NCBI RefSeq assembly: GCF_000332195.1
Contig: NZ_KB235919.1
Coordinates: forward strand, 397,038 to 461,037
Direction of reading: 5' to 3'
Source of the DNA: Pleurocapsa sp. PCC 7319
GTDB lineage: Bacteria; Cyanobacteriota; Cyanobacteriia; Cyanobacteriales; Xenococcaceae
Length of the DNA stretch: 64,000 nucleotides
Shown: positions 45,295-53,180 of the stretch, piece after piece
How positions within the stretch are numbered: position 1 is the first letter of the stretch
Layout: each line of letters begins with the position of its first letter
Notes under the pieces: model-generated
The model's input: the letters and a program-made list of their open reading frames with translations, nothing else
The model's database searches: none
Told to the model about the DNA's origin: nothing
Program-made: the position numbers and the translations under genes

Positions 45295-46657
45295 GTAGAA
45301 ATACTCAGGATAATGGGGCTTGAAGCACAAAAGAAATCAAATTGAGATAAAGTCAACAAACAATCAATTGATTTTCAGTAAAAATTCAAGCATGGCAGTT
45401 TCTATCAGAGGAGATAAAAGTATTTGTTTACCCGTTAGCAGTGAAGAACAATATCAACAACTAATCGCCAATAATCACAATTATAGAGCCTATTTGCTGC
45501 AACTTTATGCCAAGTATCCTGAAATTTTTCCCAGAGAAATGGAAGCAGGGTTCAGCTTTCATGATTGGGTGGTCTCCAGCAAACAGGAACTGTCAATGCG
45601 CCGCATTAAGCTCAAAGCTAATCAGCAGGTCTATCAATTGCGTCCTGACTTCATTATGCCTTATATGGTAGGAAAAACCGACGAAATAGACAAACCAATG
45701 TATTTAAGACAATTTGGTGTGCCTTTTGACGCTTTAAGTTATGTTTTCGGTCGTAATGCCATGTACTGGTATCGTATTTACCTGTCTTTAGGTCGAGCCT
45801 CGATTGTGGGAACGACAATCAAAGACGCTCAAAAACTGCCTCCACATCTGGTAGCGGATGAAAAACATACTTGGTTAGGGGGTTCACGAGTTTATCTTCC
45901 TACTACCGTAGCATCTGGCTGTATTTTGGGAGTTAGCTTGACCGAATCAGCTAGTGCGCCAGCTTTAACTAAAGGATACGCAGAATTTCAAACCGAAGCT
46001 CGTCTTCTCGACCCCAATTATACCCCAGTGACAGTCAATACAGATGCTTGGGACGGAACTAAACAGGCTTGGCTTAATCTATTTCCCACGGTGACTTTGG
46101 TACTGTGCTTTTTGCACGCGGTGCTAAAAGTGCAGAAAGGAAGCCCCAGTTATCGCAATTTAAGAAACAAGCTCAAAGCTCTGCTCTGGAAAGCTTATAA
46201 ATCCTCTACTGCTGCTAAATTCTTGCAAGGAATACGATTAGCTTTGATTTGGAGCAAAAAACATATCAGACGGAAACGCACTTTAAGCAAGATGCGTCAA
46301 TTATGCCGTCGTGCTGCTCAATTCACAGTCGCTTATCAATTTCCCCAAGCTCATCGCACTAGCAATATGGTAGACCGGTTGATGAATCACCAAGACCGTT
46401 TACTCTACACTATGCAATACTTTCATGGTGACAAGGAGTCGGCAAGATTATATCTACGTTCGATGGCACTGATCTGGAATTTCCATCCCTACGCAGCTAG
46501 AACTCGCTCAAAATGCTCGTCACGGATATCGCCGTTTAGCGATCTCAATGGTTTTAGCTATCATCACAATTGGCTTCACAATTTGTTGATTGCTAGCTCG
46601 ATGAACGGTCGCCAAACCCTTCAAAGTGGTTGATCCACAAAATCCGTTAGAACCAGG
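45269..46657. mobile_element. Insertion sequence with 23-bp perfect terminal repeats
   Basis: Left terminus CCTGGTTCTAACGGATTTTG (45269 onward) and its exact reverse complement ending 46657 give a perfect 23-bp inverted repeat. Length about 1389 bp. It carries one DDE transposase and truncates an older IS630-type gene on its left and possibly a nuclease-like gene on its right. Confidence 0.85.
45392..46633 (+). CDS. DDE transposase (MULE/IS256-like architecture)
   Basis: About 413 residues from ATG at 45392; a TTG at 45320 is possible. Catalytic-like Asp residues lie in LVADEKHTWLGGS and VNTDAWDGTKQAWLNLFP, with the inserted LCFLHAVLKVQK between. HRTSNMVDRLMNHQDRLLYT carries the late acidic region. 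The C-terminal YAARTRSKCSSRISPF may include a minor frame lesion before LNGFSYHHNWLHNLLIASS, a motif typical of this group. The family name is uncertain. Confidence 0.7.
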   Translation: MAVSIRGDKSICLPVSSEEQYQQLIANNHNYRAYLLQLYAKYPEIFPREMEAGFSFHDWVVSSKQELSMRRIKLKANQQVYQLRPDFIMPYMVGKTDEIDKPMYLRQFGVPFDALSYVFGRNAMYWYRIYLSLGRASIVGTTIKDAQKLPPHLVADEKHTWLGGSRVYLPTTVASGCILGVSLTESASAPALTKGYAEFQTEARLLDPNYTPVTVNTDAWDGTKQAWLNLFPTVTLVLCFLHAVLKVQKGSPSYRNLRNKLKALLWKAYKSSTAAKFLQGIRLALIWSKKHIRRKRTLSKMRQLCRRAAQFTVAYQFPQAHRTSNMVDRLMNHQDRLLYTMQYFHGDKESARLYLRSMALIWNFHPYAARTRSKCSSRISPFSDLNGFSYHHNWLHNLLIASSMNGRQTLQSG

Positions 46658-46706
46658 CCTGGGCGACCCCGCTGAGACAGTTTCTCTGTCATTAGCCTGA
46701 GTTTTT

Positions 46707-47039
46707 GTGGCGAGCCCCCCAGACTTTTTTGAGAAGGTTCATATTAGTTTAAATGGGAATTTAGATTATCTAGTCTGGGGCAATAATGAACTATTAATTA
46801 TTGAACCAAAAAATGATGATTTTGTTGGAGGAACAAAGCAATTAATTTCTGAACTAGTAGCAGTAACAATTGAGCAGCAAATATCATTTCTGTACGGTGC
46901 TGTATCTAACGGTATTACATGGCAGTTTATAAAGTTAGAACAAAATCAAATAATTCAAGATACTAACTATTACAGTTTTCCCCAAAATAGCCAAGAATTA
47001 TTTTTAGCATTATTAAAAATTTTCGATAAAAAATCATGA
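46707..47039 (+). pseudogene. 5'-truncated restriction-endonuclease-like remnant
   Basis: The region from about residue 9 reads as real protein: VHISLNGNLDYLVWGNNELL, then IIEPKNDDFVGG. The D-x(n)-E-x-K spacing there resembles a PD-(D/E)XK nuclease core. LISELVAVTIEQQISFLYGA and TWQFIKLEQ follow. The N-terminus is missing and the frame begins at a GTG directly after the IS end, so it is a truncated gene, perhaps once part of a defence cluster. Confidence 0.5.
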
Positions 47040-47087
47040 GCAAAATTTAAAAAACAGAAGAAATCCTAACCAATATTCAAACAGATA

Positions 47088-47597
47088 TTAATCCCACCAA
47101 TATGTAACCATCGTGCCATCCTTTCTCTTAGAAAAATCCTTGCCATATAAATCCTCTTTTAAGCAGCGTCTTGTCGGGTTAAATTTTGAAGAAACTGCTG
47201 CTATAATATCTTCACTTTCTACGACCTCAAACTCATCAACTTGCCACTTTTCTTTAAACTCTAATAGTTTGCTAAGTTTGGCATTGTCCTTATCGGTAAG
47301 AATGTACAAGGTATCGACGGGATACTCAACAAAGTCCAACAAGGCTGGATTTTTTTGGTTCGCCATTGCCACAAGAGTTTGCGCTACTTTGGAATAACTG
47401 TAGCCAAGATCATCGTCATAGTAAACTGCATAAGAAAAGATGAAACTCAGCCATAAATCCTGGTTTTTGATCAGGTCAGTCAGAACCTGACGACCATTAA
47501 AATTGTTAAATTCGCGCTTAAGCATTAAGGCGGCGAACATCTCCTGGGCGCAATATGAATCAGCCAAAGCTTGAATTTTGTTGATCTTAAGTTCCAT
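47088..47597 (-). CDS. Unknown 169-residue protein, last gene of a four-gene group
   Basis: No family recognised. The protein is acidic and mostly helical at the N-terminus (INKIQALADSYCAQEMFAAL), with a Tyr-rich YAVYYDDDLGYSYSKVAQTL and a later FEVVESEDIIAAVSSKFNP. No membrane segment, so probably cytosolic. Its start overlaps the preceding gene by 11 bp, so translational coupling is likely. It may be an effector or adaptor recruited by the membrane proteins encoded upstream. It lies on the CRISPR side of the IS zone. Confidence 0.6.
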   Translation of the reverse strand: MELKINKIQALADSYCAQEMFAALMLKREFNNFNGRQVLTDLIKNQDLWLSFIFSYAVYYDDDLGYSYSKVAQTLVAMANQKNPALLDFVEYPVDTLYILTDKDNAKLSKLLEFKEKWQVDEFEVVESEDIIAAVSSKFNPTRRCLKEDLYGKDFSKRKDGTMVTYWWD

Positions 47598-47832
47598 GAT
47601 GAAAACTTTTGATAAAAATAGCTATTTGCAAAATAAACATCAAGAAAAAAGCCCACTTTAAGCGGAGGAAATTTAACTCGATATTTTCAATTCTTCTGGT
47701 TCTTTTGGCTGTCCTTTCTGCCTTCTCTTTGACTACATGATCAAGTTGTGCTTTTACCTCTTTTGAATCCAGTCTGTCTTGTTTTTCTGTCTCCTCTTTC
47801 TTTTGTCTCCACTGTTCTTGCGATGAGGACAA
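47587..47832 (-). CDS. Small coiled-coil protein with a C-terminal membrane helix
   Basis: 81 residues. Residues 5-52 are highly charged (KKEETEKQDRLDSKEVKAQL), which suggests a coiled coil. LKWAFFLMFILQIAIFIKSF at about 58-77 is a single membrane span, leaving a very short tail. It is likely tail-anchored with the coiled coil in the cytosol. It lies 15 bp after the 47848-48177 gene and overlaps the next gene by 11 bp. No family recognised. Confidence 0.55.
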   Translation of the reverse strand: MSSSQEQWRQKKEETEKQDRLDSKEVKAQLDHVVKEKAERTAKRTRRIENIELNFLRLKWAFFLMFILQIAIFIKSFHHGT

Positions 47833-47847
47833 ACTATCTATTTCCGA

Positions 47848-48177
47848 CTAGGTTTTTTTTAAAAGTTGCTTTATATCATCCCTTTGAATTTTCAAGTCAC
47901 TTTTTTGTTCTTGATTACATAATTTTCGATAATTTGACAATTTATAAGAAGCATTTTGACATACGATGATGATACTCAAAAGTGTGTTTCGTATGTCCTT
48001 AGTTAGCTCAAGATAGGTATCATTATGTTCTAAATCAAAACCATCGAGCATCGGAATGACTTGAGCTTGGCTTTGTTCTAATTCTGCAAAAAAATACAGC
48101 AAAGAATCTAATAATTCTTGGTAACGAAGCAGTTCCTTCTTCTTTTTTAATTCGTTGTATTCTTGATCGTTTTTCAT
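47848..48177 (-). CDS. Small helical/coiled-coil protein of unknown function
   Basis: 109 residues, Lys/Glu-rich N-terminus (NELKKKKELLRYQELLDSLL) and predicted helices throughout, with a hydrophobic patch (RNTLLSIIIVCQNASYKL). Not clearly membrane-spanning. It lies between the membrane-anchored 140-residue gene (57-bp gap) and the tail-anchored 81-residue gene (15-bp gap) on the same strand, so it is probably an operon member. No family recognised. Confidence 0.55.
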   Translation of the reverse strand: MKNDQEYNELKKKKELLRYQELLDSLLYFFAELEQSQAQVIPMLDGFDLEHNDTYLELTKDIRNTLLSIIIVCQNASYKLSNYRKLCNQEQKSDLKIQRDDIKQLLKKT

Positions 48178-48234
48178 TGAACTAGTTTTTTTAAAATCGT
48201 CTAATACTCCTCATCAGAAACTTGGTTATAAAGA

Positions 48235-48657
48235 TCATTTATTGGATTTAATTTGTTTTTGAAGTTTGGTTATTTGTTCTTCTAAACGATTAATTTTGCG
48301 ATCAGTTGCACTTTCTAACTGTAGTTGAGTCTCTTCCTTAAAGATTTTTTCTCCACGAGGAAAGACGTAATAAACCTCACCTTTAGCAGAGACTAATTTT
48401 TCTCCTTCTAATTCTTGAATGTATTTATCTAATGCTTTTTTGGCTTCTTTGGGACTTATTTCTGCTTCGGTTGCCAGATCGAATGCCGTGATACATCCAT
48501 TATTAGTACTTCTGTCTGAGAGATATTTAAGCTTTCGGAGAATTTTCTTCGGTTTGTCGATGCGGTAAGGAAGATAAAAAACCGCACCAAACACTGTGCC
48601 AAAAACACCAGCTATTAAGCTCATATCAATAAAAAATTCGGAAATAGGTTCAATCAT
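48235..48657 (-). CDS. Membrane-anchored protein with winged-helix-like domain
   Basis: 140 residues. An N-terminal membrane helix (MSLIAGVFGTVFGAVFYLPY, about residues 12-31) is followed by a cytosolic domain. ITAFDLATEAEISPKEAKKA and YIQELEGEKLVSAKGEVYYV give a three-helix plus wing pattern. The last 30 residues form a coiled coil (RKINRLEEQITKLQKQIKSN). First gene of the group in transcription order. It could tether a regulator or sensor to the membrane. No family recognised. Confidence 0.55.
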   Translation of the reverse strand: MIEPISEFFIDMSLIAGVFGTVFGAVFYLPYRIDKPKKILRKLKYLSDRSTNNGCITAFDLATEAEISPKEAKKALDKYIQELEGEKLVSAKGEVYYVFPRGEKIFKEETQLQLESATDRKINRLEEQITKLQKQIKSNK

Positions 48658-48776
48658 TTTGGATAGATTATGTTGTTTAATTAAAAAATATCAAAATTAT
48701 TATTCGGCAAATTTTTGTGGGGAGATAATTCTTGCTTTAACCGTCTCAACTGCATATTGTTTATTTCACTGTTGAA

Positions 48777-49637
48777 CTAAATTTCAATATTGTATAACTG
48801 GCATATTTCAATTAATTCTTGTCGAAAACAATTACGCAATCCATCAGGGTTAGTTATATTGCAGTATTTTCCATATCCTTTAATTTCCCTAATCAACCAA
48901 AAAGGATTAAAGACTCTACGAGTTACATTTCTAAATCTGTTACTAATCGCATCCGCAATATCTTCCTCTCTAGGTTTATAGGCTTTTACCATCCAGTCCG
49001 TAAATTGTAAGTGTACTTCTAGATAATCTAAACTCCCGCGCCATTCTCCAGATTTGGGAATAATTCCCTGAATTCGATCAAAGCGTAAACATCGATTATG
49101 AAGGATTTCGGGGAAATACTTTTTATTTTCGGCTGAGACATCTTCTGTTTCTTCGCACCAAATATTTAAGTAGAAACGCTTCTCGTGAAAGTCTATTTGG
49201 GCAAAGTGTACGTTAAAAATTAATTCTTGCTCTTGACTATTCGTATAAAGTATCTCGAAGGGTTGCTTATTTTTAATATATTCTTCAACAACCAATCGCC
49301 ATTTATCTAAATGTTGATTTATAACCTTGAGTAATTCTTTTTTTACTGAAAGCTCTAATTGAGATTTATCTAAAACATGAAGAGCGATCATTTCTGCTTC
49401 TGCTGTATATCCTGTATCTATTAGAATCCTTATGGCTTGTCTTAGAGCTTTTATTTGATTATCACTTAAATAAAAAGGCTCTCCTACTTGTACTTCTTTA
49501 TTAGCGATCGCCGTCACAAATGCAGATGGAGAAGGACTTTTACCCCAAAAAAAGCCTAATTCACGGGCTATTTCTTCTAATTTGGCTTTTGTACCTGGCG
49601 AAAGTGAAAGTGTAAGCGTTTCTTTTTTCCTTGACAT
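48777..49637 (-). CDS. WYL-type regulator of the I-D CRISPR locus (Sll7009-like)
   Basis: 286 residues. An N-terminal ribbon-helix-helix-like segment (TLTLSLSPGTKAKLEEIARE, residues 6-25) precedes a helical linker and a C-terminal beta-rich WYL-like domain (about 120-235), seen in EILYTNSQEQELIFNVHFAQ and KRFYLNIWCEET. Proteins of this shape flank cyanobacterial I-D loci, and Synechocystis Sll7009 represses the CRISPR1 array there. It is divergent from cas3' with about 335 bp between the two starts, so it may control that promoter or the array leader. Ligand unknown. Confidence 0.75.
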   Translation of the reverse strand: MSRKKETLTLSLSPGTKAKLEEIARELGFFWGKSPSPSAFVTAIANKEVQVGEPFYLSDNQIKALRQAIRILIDTGYTAEAEMIALHVLDKSQLELSVKKELLKVINQHLDKWRLVVEEYIKNKQPFEILYTNSQEQELIFNVHFAQIDFHEKRFYLNIWCEETEDVSAENKKYFPEILHNRCLRFDRIQGIIPKSGEWRGSLDYLEVHLQFTDWMVKAYKPREEDIADAISNRFRNVTRRVFNPFWLIREIKGYGKYCNITNPDGLRNCFRQELIEICQLYNIEI

Positions 49638-49807
49638 TGCTAATTTGTAATTGCAAAATGCGATTTAACGTCATATACTTATTATTGTAAATACAAATCG
49701 TCAATATTTGAGAAAAATTAATTGCTTTTGCTAGATAAACCATAAAATCTCGAATCATTCAAGATAAGTATATTTAAAACATTTTTGTAATATAGAGAGA
49801 GATCATG

Positions 49808-49933
49808 ATGAGTAAAGAAAATTTGTTATCTAGGATTGCGATCGATCGCAATATCTGTTCGGGAAAACCCTGTATTAATAGTTACGTAGAAATTCTCTTA
49901 TATGGAAGTAAAGAGGAAGTAATAGCTAAATAG
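49808..49933 (+). pseudogene. DUF433 antitoxin-like remnant
   Basis: A 41-codon frame ends in TAG. SRIAIDRNICSGKPCIN matches the start of DUF433/VapB-like antitoxins (I..I...GKPCI.G). The central RI.V..IL segment is lost, jumping to SYVEILLYGSKEEVIAK. The protein is half the normal length and is probably a decayed antitoxin. No toxin partner follows. It lies 38 bp before cas3'. Confidence 0.5.
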
Positions 49934-49971
49934 TTAATTTTGAAGTTGAAAATTCTGGAAATAATTGAACC

Positions 49972-52152
49972 ATGAACAATTTTATTCAACTTAAGCCTAT
50001 CTATTCATGTCCTGCTCATGAAATACCGAAAGAAATTAAACTTCCTAATGGCTGGATTTTATCTTGGCATCAACGGGAAACTTACTTATCGCTTAATGAT
50101 TCCAAAGTCGATGTGGTTATTAATACAGGAATGACTGGAGATGGTAAAACTTTAGCAGGAGATTTAGATGTTATTGTTGGTGATTCTCTGGCTTTGAAAA
50201 TGTACCCTACTAATGAATTAGCCAGAGATCAAGAAATTTCTGCCAAAGAATACCTCAAGCAATTTGAATTAGAAGATAATTTAAAAATTAATCGTCTTAG
50301 CGGGCAAGATTTAGAACTTTATGCCGAACAAGAAGGACTAAAGAAAAAAGCTGCTTTCAAAACTCGTGCATTTAATTCAGAGATATTATTAACCAATCCC
50401 GATATCTTTCATTATCTGCATCGAGGAGCTTATCTAACAACTTACGACAATCCCGATTTATTGTGGAACAAAATCGATAAAAGATTTGATTTGTTTGTTT
50501 TTGATGAATTTCATGTATTCAGTGCACCACAAATCGCAAGTGTAATTAATACGATGCTATTAATTCGCTATACTAATCGTCATAAAAAGTTTTTGTTTCT
50601 TTCTGCTACTCCTGATCGCGACTTTATAGATCGCCTAGTCAAAGCTGGTTTTAAAGTTAAAGTAATCGATCCTGTTGCAGAAAATAAGTATCGATTTCCC
50701 GCAACTAAAGCCGAAGCACTGAAATTGAAAAACGATAATTGGCGTGAAGTATCTCGTCAAATAACTTTAAACTTTATTGGTTTAGAATCTGGTTCGACAA
50801 GTTCGGAAACCTGGCTGAAAGAAAATAGCGATCTCATTTTAGAATTATTTGCTAAACACCCTGGAAGTAAAGGAGCAATTATCCTCAATTCAATTGCTGC
50901 GGTGAAACGCTTAGTACCTTGGTTTACTGAGTTATTAGAGCCTTTAGGTTTAACTGTTGGGGAAAATACGGGATTGTCGGGAAAAGAAGCTAAAAGTCTA
51001 TCTTTGGCAGCAGATTTAGTTATTGGCACAAGTACTATTGATGTGGGAGTTGATTTTAAGATTAATTTTCTTTTCTTTGAGTCTGCCGATGCAGGTAACT
51101 TTATCCAAAGGTTAGGCAGGCTTGGCAGACATGATGGTTATGAAAAAGATGGAAAGTGGATTGAGTTTGATATCTATACCGCTTATGCTTTAGTTCCCAA
51201 TTTTTTAGTAGAAAGACTGTTTCTTAAAGATTCAGCATCACTTGAAAATGGACAAGAATGTGATCGCCCTTTTTTCCATCAGGTAATTAGGAATGAATAC
51301 CGTCAGATTAATGATTTTCGTGGTTACTACTCTCGTTGGGGTGCAGTTCAATCTACTAAGTTATGTTGGCAATTAGGACATCCTAGAATCAAACACGCCT
51401 ACTATAGTGAAGGTAGTCAGGAAGCCTTCAGGCAAGATTGCGAGAAGATATTTAATACCAGTCTGAAAAAAACCATTGGCAGAATTAAAGGATGGGAAAA
51501 GGAATGGCAACAGTTATCAGGTAATAAATCTGGTAATCCTATAGCGGAAGATGCTAGTAGTTTTCGTGGCGTGAGTTGTTTGGAATGTGGCTTATACGAT
51601 CTGACAGAAACTAACGAAGCAGATCGTTTTAAAACTTATGTTTTACCAGGAATATTAAGTAATTTAGAAATTGAAACTATTACCAAGGCTGAATTCGATC
51701 GCTTACTAAAAGCAACTAGCCAGAAAATAAAGACACCCATTCCTAAAAGTAGATTTAATTACTGTTTGGGATTCATGAAGTTACGCAACTATCGGGAGTC
51801 AAGATTAGATTGGCGATTTACTTATCAAGGTAATCTCAAAGATATCGCAGAAGCCTATAAAGTTATGATTTTAACTCAAATTCAAGTATGGCAACCAGAT
51901 AACTATTGGATAAGCCAGATTAACAAGCAGCTAAAGAAACAGGCTTTAGTTAGTTATGTATTGCCTTTTCCCGTAGCCGAAATTAGAAATCGTTTGCGTT
52001 TACCGATGCACTTTCAAATTTATCCTATCAGCGATCGCAATAGTATTCATGGAACGATACCTTATTCTATTGCTTTTGGGCAATCGGCATTATTAATCGA
52101 TACTTTGGCACATTGGCTTAAAAGCAAAGGGGGTGAATCATGGATTGTTTAA
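49972..52152 (+). CDS. cas3: Type I-D CRISPR helicase Cas3'
   Basis: 726 residues, no HD nuclease domain, as is usual in I-D where the HD domain is in Cas10d. SF2 helicase motifs: Walker A TGMTGDGKTLAG (about 52-63), DEAH-like box VFDEFHVF (about 175-182), SAT motif FLSATPDRD (about 211), and motif VI QRLGRLGRHDG (about 377). It unwinds DNA after Cascade recognition. It is separated from cas10d by a minus-strand gene and a non-coding segment of about 1 kb, so it probably has its own promoter. Start ATG at 49972 is preceded by a weak site. Confidence 0.93.
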   Translation: MNNFIQLKPIYSCPAHEIPKEIKLPNGWILSWHQRETYLSLNDSKVDVVINTGMTGDGKTLAGDLDVIVGDSLALKMYPTNELARDQEISAKEYLKQFELEDNLKINRLSGQDLELYAEQEGLKKKAAFKTRAFNSEILLTNPDIFHYLHRGAYLTTYDNPDLLWNKIDKRFDLFVFDEFHVFSAPQIASVINTMLLIRYTNRHKKFLFLSATPDRDFIDRLVKAGFKVKVIDPVAENKYRFPATKAEALKLKNDNWREVSRQITLNFIGLESGSTSSETWLKENSDLILELFAKHPGSKGAIILNSIAAVKRLVPWFTELLEPLGLTVGENTGLSGKEAKSLSLAADLVIGTSTIDVGVDFKINFLFFESADAGNFIQRLGRLGRHDGYEKDGKWIEFDIYTAYALVPNFLVERLFLKDSASLENGQECDRPFFHQVIRNEYRQINDFRGYYSRWGAVQSTKLCWQLGHPRIKHAYYSEGSQEAFRQDCEKIFNTSLKKTIGRIKGWEKEWQQLSGNKSGNPIAEDASSFRGVSCLECGLYDLTETNEADRFKTYVLPGILSNLEIETITKAEFDRLLKATSQKIKTPIPKSRFNYCLGFMKLRNYRESRLDWRFTYQGNLKDIAEAYKVMILTQIQVWQPDNYWISQINKQLKKQALVSYVLPFPVAEIRNRLRLPMHFQIYPISDRNSIHGTIPYSIAFGQSALLIDTLAHWLKSKGGESWIV

Positions 52153-52197
52153 AATTTGTATATTTTTATCCTTCAAGTTTAGAACGTTCACCACCGA

Positions 52198-52491
52198 TTA
52201 TTCTTCATTCAACCATTCTTCGTAACCGCAAGCCAACAAACGAGTTTTTACTTTGTTTATAGCTTCGGTAGAGGGAATAGAAGTAGATTTTACAGCATAA
52301 ATATCGTTGAGAATTTCACTGTAATCTCTTTTTGTATAATAAGCGATCGTCCCTGCTAGATTGCGATCCGACATTTCTGATTCGAGCAATGCTAACAAGG
52401 GAAAATAGCTTTCTCTATCTATACCATCTGGAAAAGTGCGATTTATTAGTTCGTGGGTATTTTTAAGATGATGTGCGATCGTATTACTCAT
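52198..52491 (-). CDS. DUF3349-like small protein
   Basis: 97 residues. INRTFPDGIDRESYFPLLAL followed by LESEMSDRNLAG and SIPSTEAINKVKTRLLACGY matches the DUF3349 pattern (P.G....DY.PLLALLR..L..DEV...P.....V...L...G). Function unknown. It is oriented opposite to the flanking cas genes and lies 46 bp beyond the cas3' stop. Its promoter would lie within 52492-52575, next to the guide-like RNA at 52576-52686, which reads toward it; readthrough could link them. Confidence 0.65.
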   Translation of the reverse strand: MSNTIAHHLKNTHELINRTFPDGIDRESYFPLLALLESEMSDRNLAGTIAYYTKRDYSEILNDIYAVKSTSIPSTEAINKVKTRLLACGYEEWLNEE

Positions 52492-52575
52492 GATATTTGT
52501 TTTTATATCACCAAAAATAAGTCCCTACACAGTGGAGTGAAACAAGATAACTTGTCTCTATCCCTTAATACTGGA

Positions 52576-52686
52576 GTTTCAATTCCTCATAGGAATTAGT
52601 TATCTAAAGTGGGAGAAAATAGCTTACGCCATTAAGTTCCGACGTATTTATTTCAATTCCTCATAGGAATTAGTATTCTTCGTCTC
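52576..52686 (-). ncRNA. CRISPR-like mini-array: candidate autoregulatory guide RNA (CreR/CreA-like)
   Basis: Read on the minus strand, two repeat-like units (52686-52650 and 52612-52576) bracket a 37-nt spacer-like segment (52649-52613). Both keep the last 22-23 nt of the array repeat: the AATTCCTATGAGGAATT hairpin, and the 8-nt handle ATTGAAAC in one unit (ATTGAAAT in the one preceding the spacer). The first 14 nt of each are degenerate. The unit spacing of 74 nt equals repeat plus spacer in the main array. Cas6 could therefore produce one crRNA-like RNA whose spacer begins AAATACGTCGGAACTTA. Its seed matches two GTN-flanked sites upstream of the cas10d operon. A minus-strand -10-like TATAGAAT lies at 52757-52750. 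Function is inferred; decay of an old array is the alternative. Confidence 0.72.
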
Positions 52687-52735
52687 AAAATTTTGAGCAA
52701 AGCACCCATTCACTTTCAGTGTACCTGAAAGATAA

Positions 52736-52842
52736 TCAGAAAACCTTAATTCTATAAGTCGCCGACGTATTTAACGTAAAAATAGTCAAATAAGTCGGAA
52801 CTTATAAAAATATTTGCAATCGGTTATCGCTTAAGTTAATTT
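52736..52842 (+). promoter_or_regulatory. cas10d operon control region with two guide-matching sites
   Basis: Site A (minus strand, 52772 to 52762) reads AAATACGTCGG, preceded by GTT at 52775-52773, and equals guide positions 1-11. Site B (plus strand, 52788-52804) reads AAATAAGTCGGAACTTA, preceded by GTC at 52785-52787, and equals guide positions 1-17 except position 6. The two form a dyad with PAMs facing inward. Promoter-like hexamers nearby include an AT-rich TATAAA at 52803-52808 and TTGCAA (52814) with TAATTT (52837) at 17-bp spacing on the plus strand, and TATAGAAT on the minus strand. Cascade footprints of about 40 bp would cover promoters in both directions. The dyad could also be bound by a protein regulator. 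Confidence 0.65.
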
Positions 52843-52878
52843 TTGGAAATAGTCAATTTGTAATATGGAGTTACAAAA

Positions 52879-53079
52879 ATGAAAAAGCGCAAAAAAACAA
52901 AAGTAGAGTTACTGCTAGAAGTACTTGCTGATGGCAAATGGCATTGGGGAGAAGAGTTAGCTATCAAAGTTGGCTATCGTTTTGGAGATGCGGTTTATAA
53001 AGCCCGTCACGATCTAAATCTCGAAATAAAAAGAGTTAGAATTGGACTTCAAAATCAATATTACTTAGTTCCGCAGTAA
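52879..53079 (+). CDS. Small winged-helix-like protein at the head of the cas10d operon
   Basis: 66 residues with a GGAG site eight bases upstream of ATG. KVELLLEVLADGKWHWGEEL and AIKVGYRFGDAVYKARHDL form a helix-turn-helix followed by a wing-like tail (KRVRIGLQNQYYLVP). It is first in the operon, 101 bp before cas10d and just downstream of the guide-matching sites. It may regulate the operon. No specific family recognised, but similar tiny wHTH proteins are common in cyanobacteria. Confidence 0.6.
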   Translation: MKKRKKTKVELLLEVLADGKWHWGEELAIKVGYRFGDAVYKARHDLNLEIKRVRIGLQNQYYLVPQ

Positions 53080-53180
53080 TTAAGTTTATAAGTTTGGGAA
53101 AGCTTTATTAACTAAATATTACCGTTAACATATTTTTAGCAACATGAAAGCCGAACAAAATTCATTAGAAAAAAATCATT

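Noticed and set aside
52576-52686. Simple decayed CRISPR array
   Set aside because: Not fully excluded, but random decay would not keep hairpin and handle in both units and a seed matching two PAM-flanked promoter sites.
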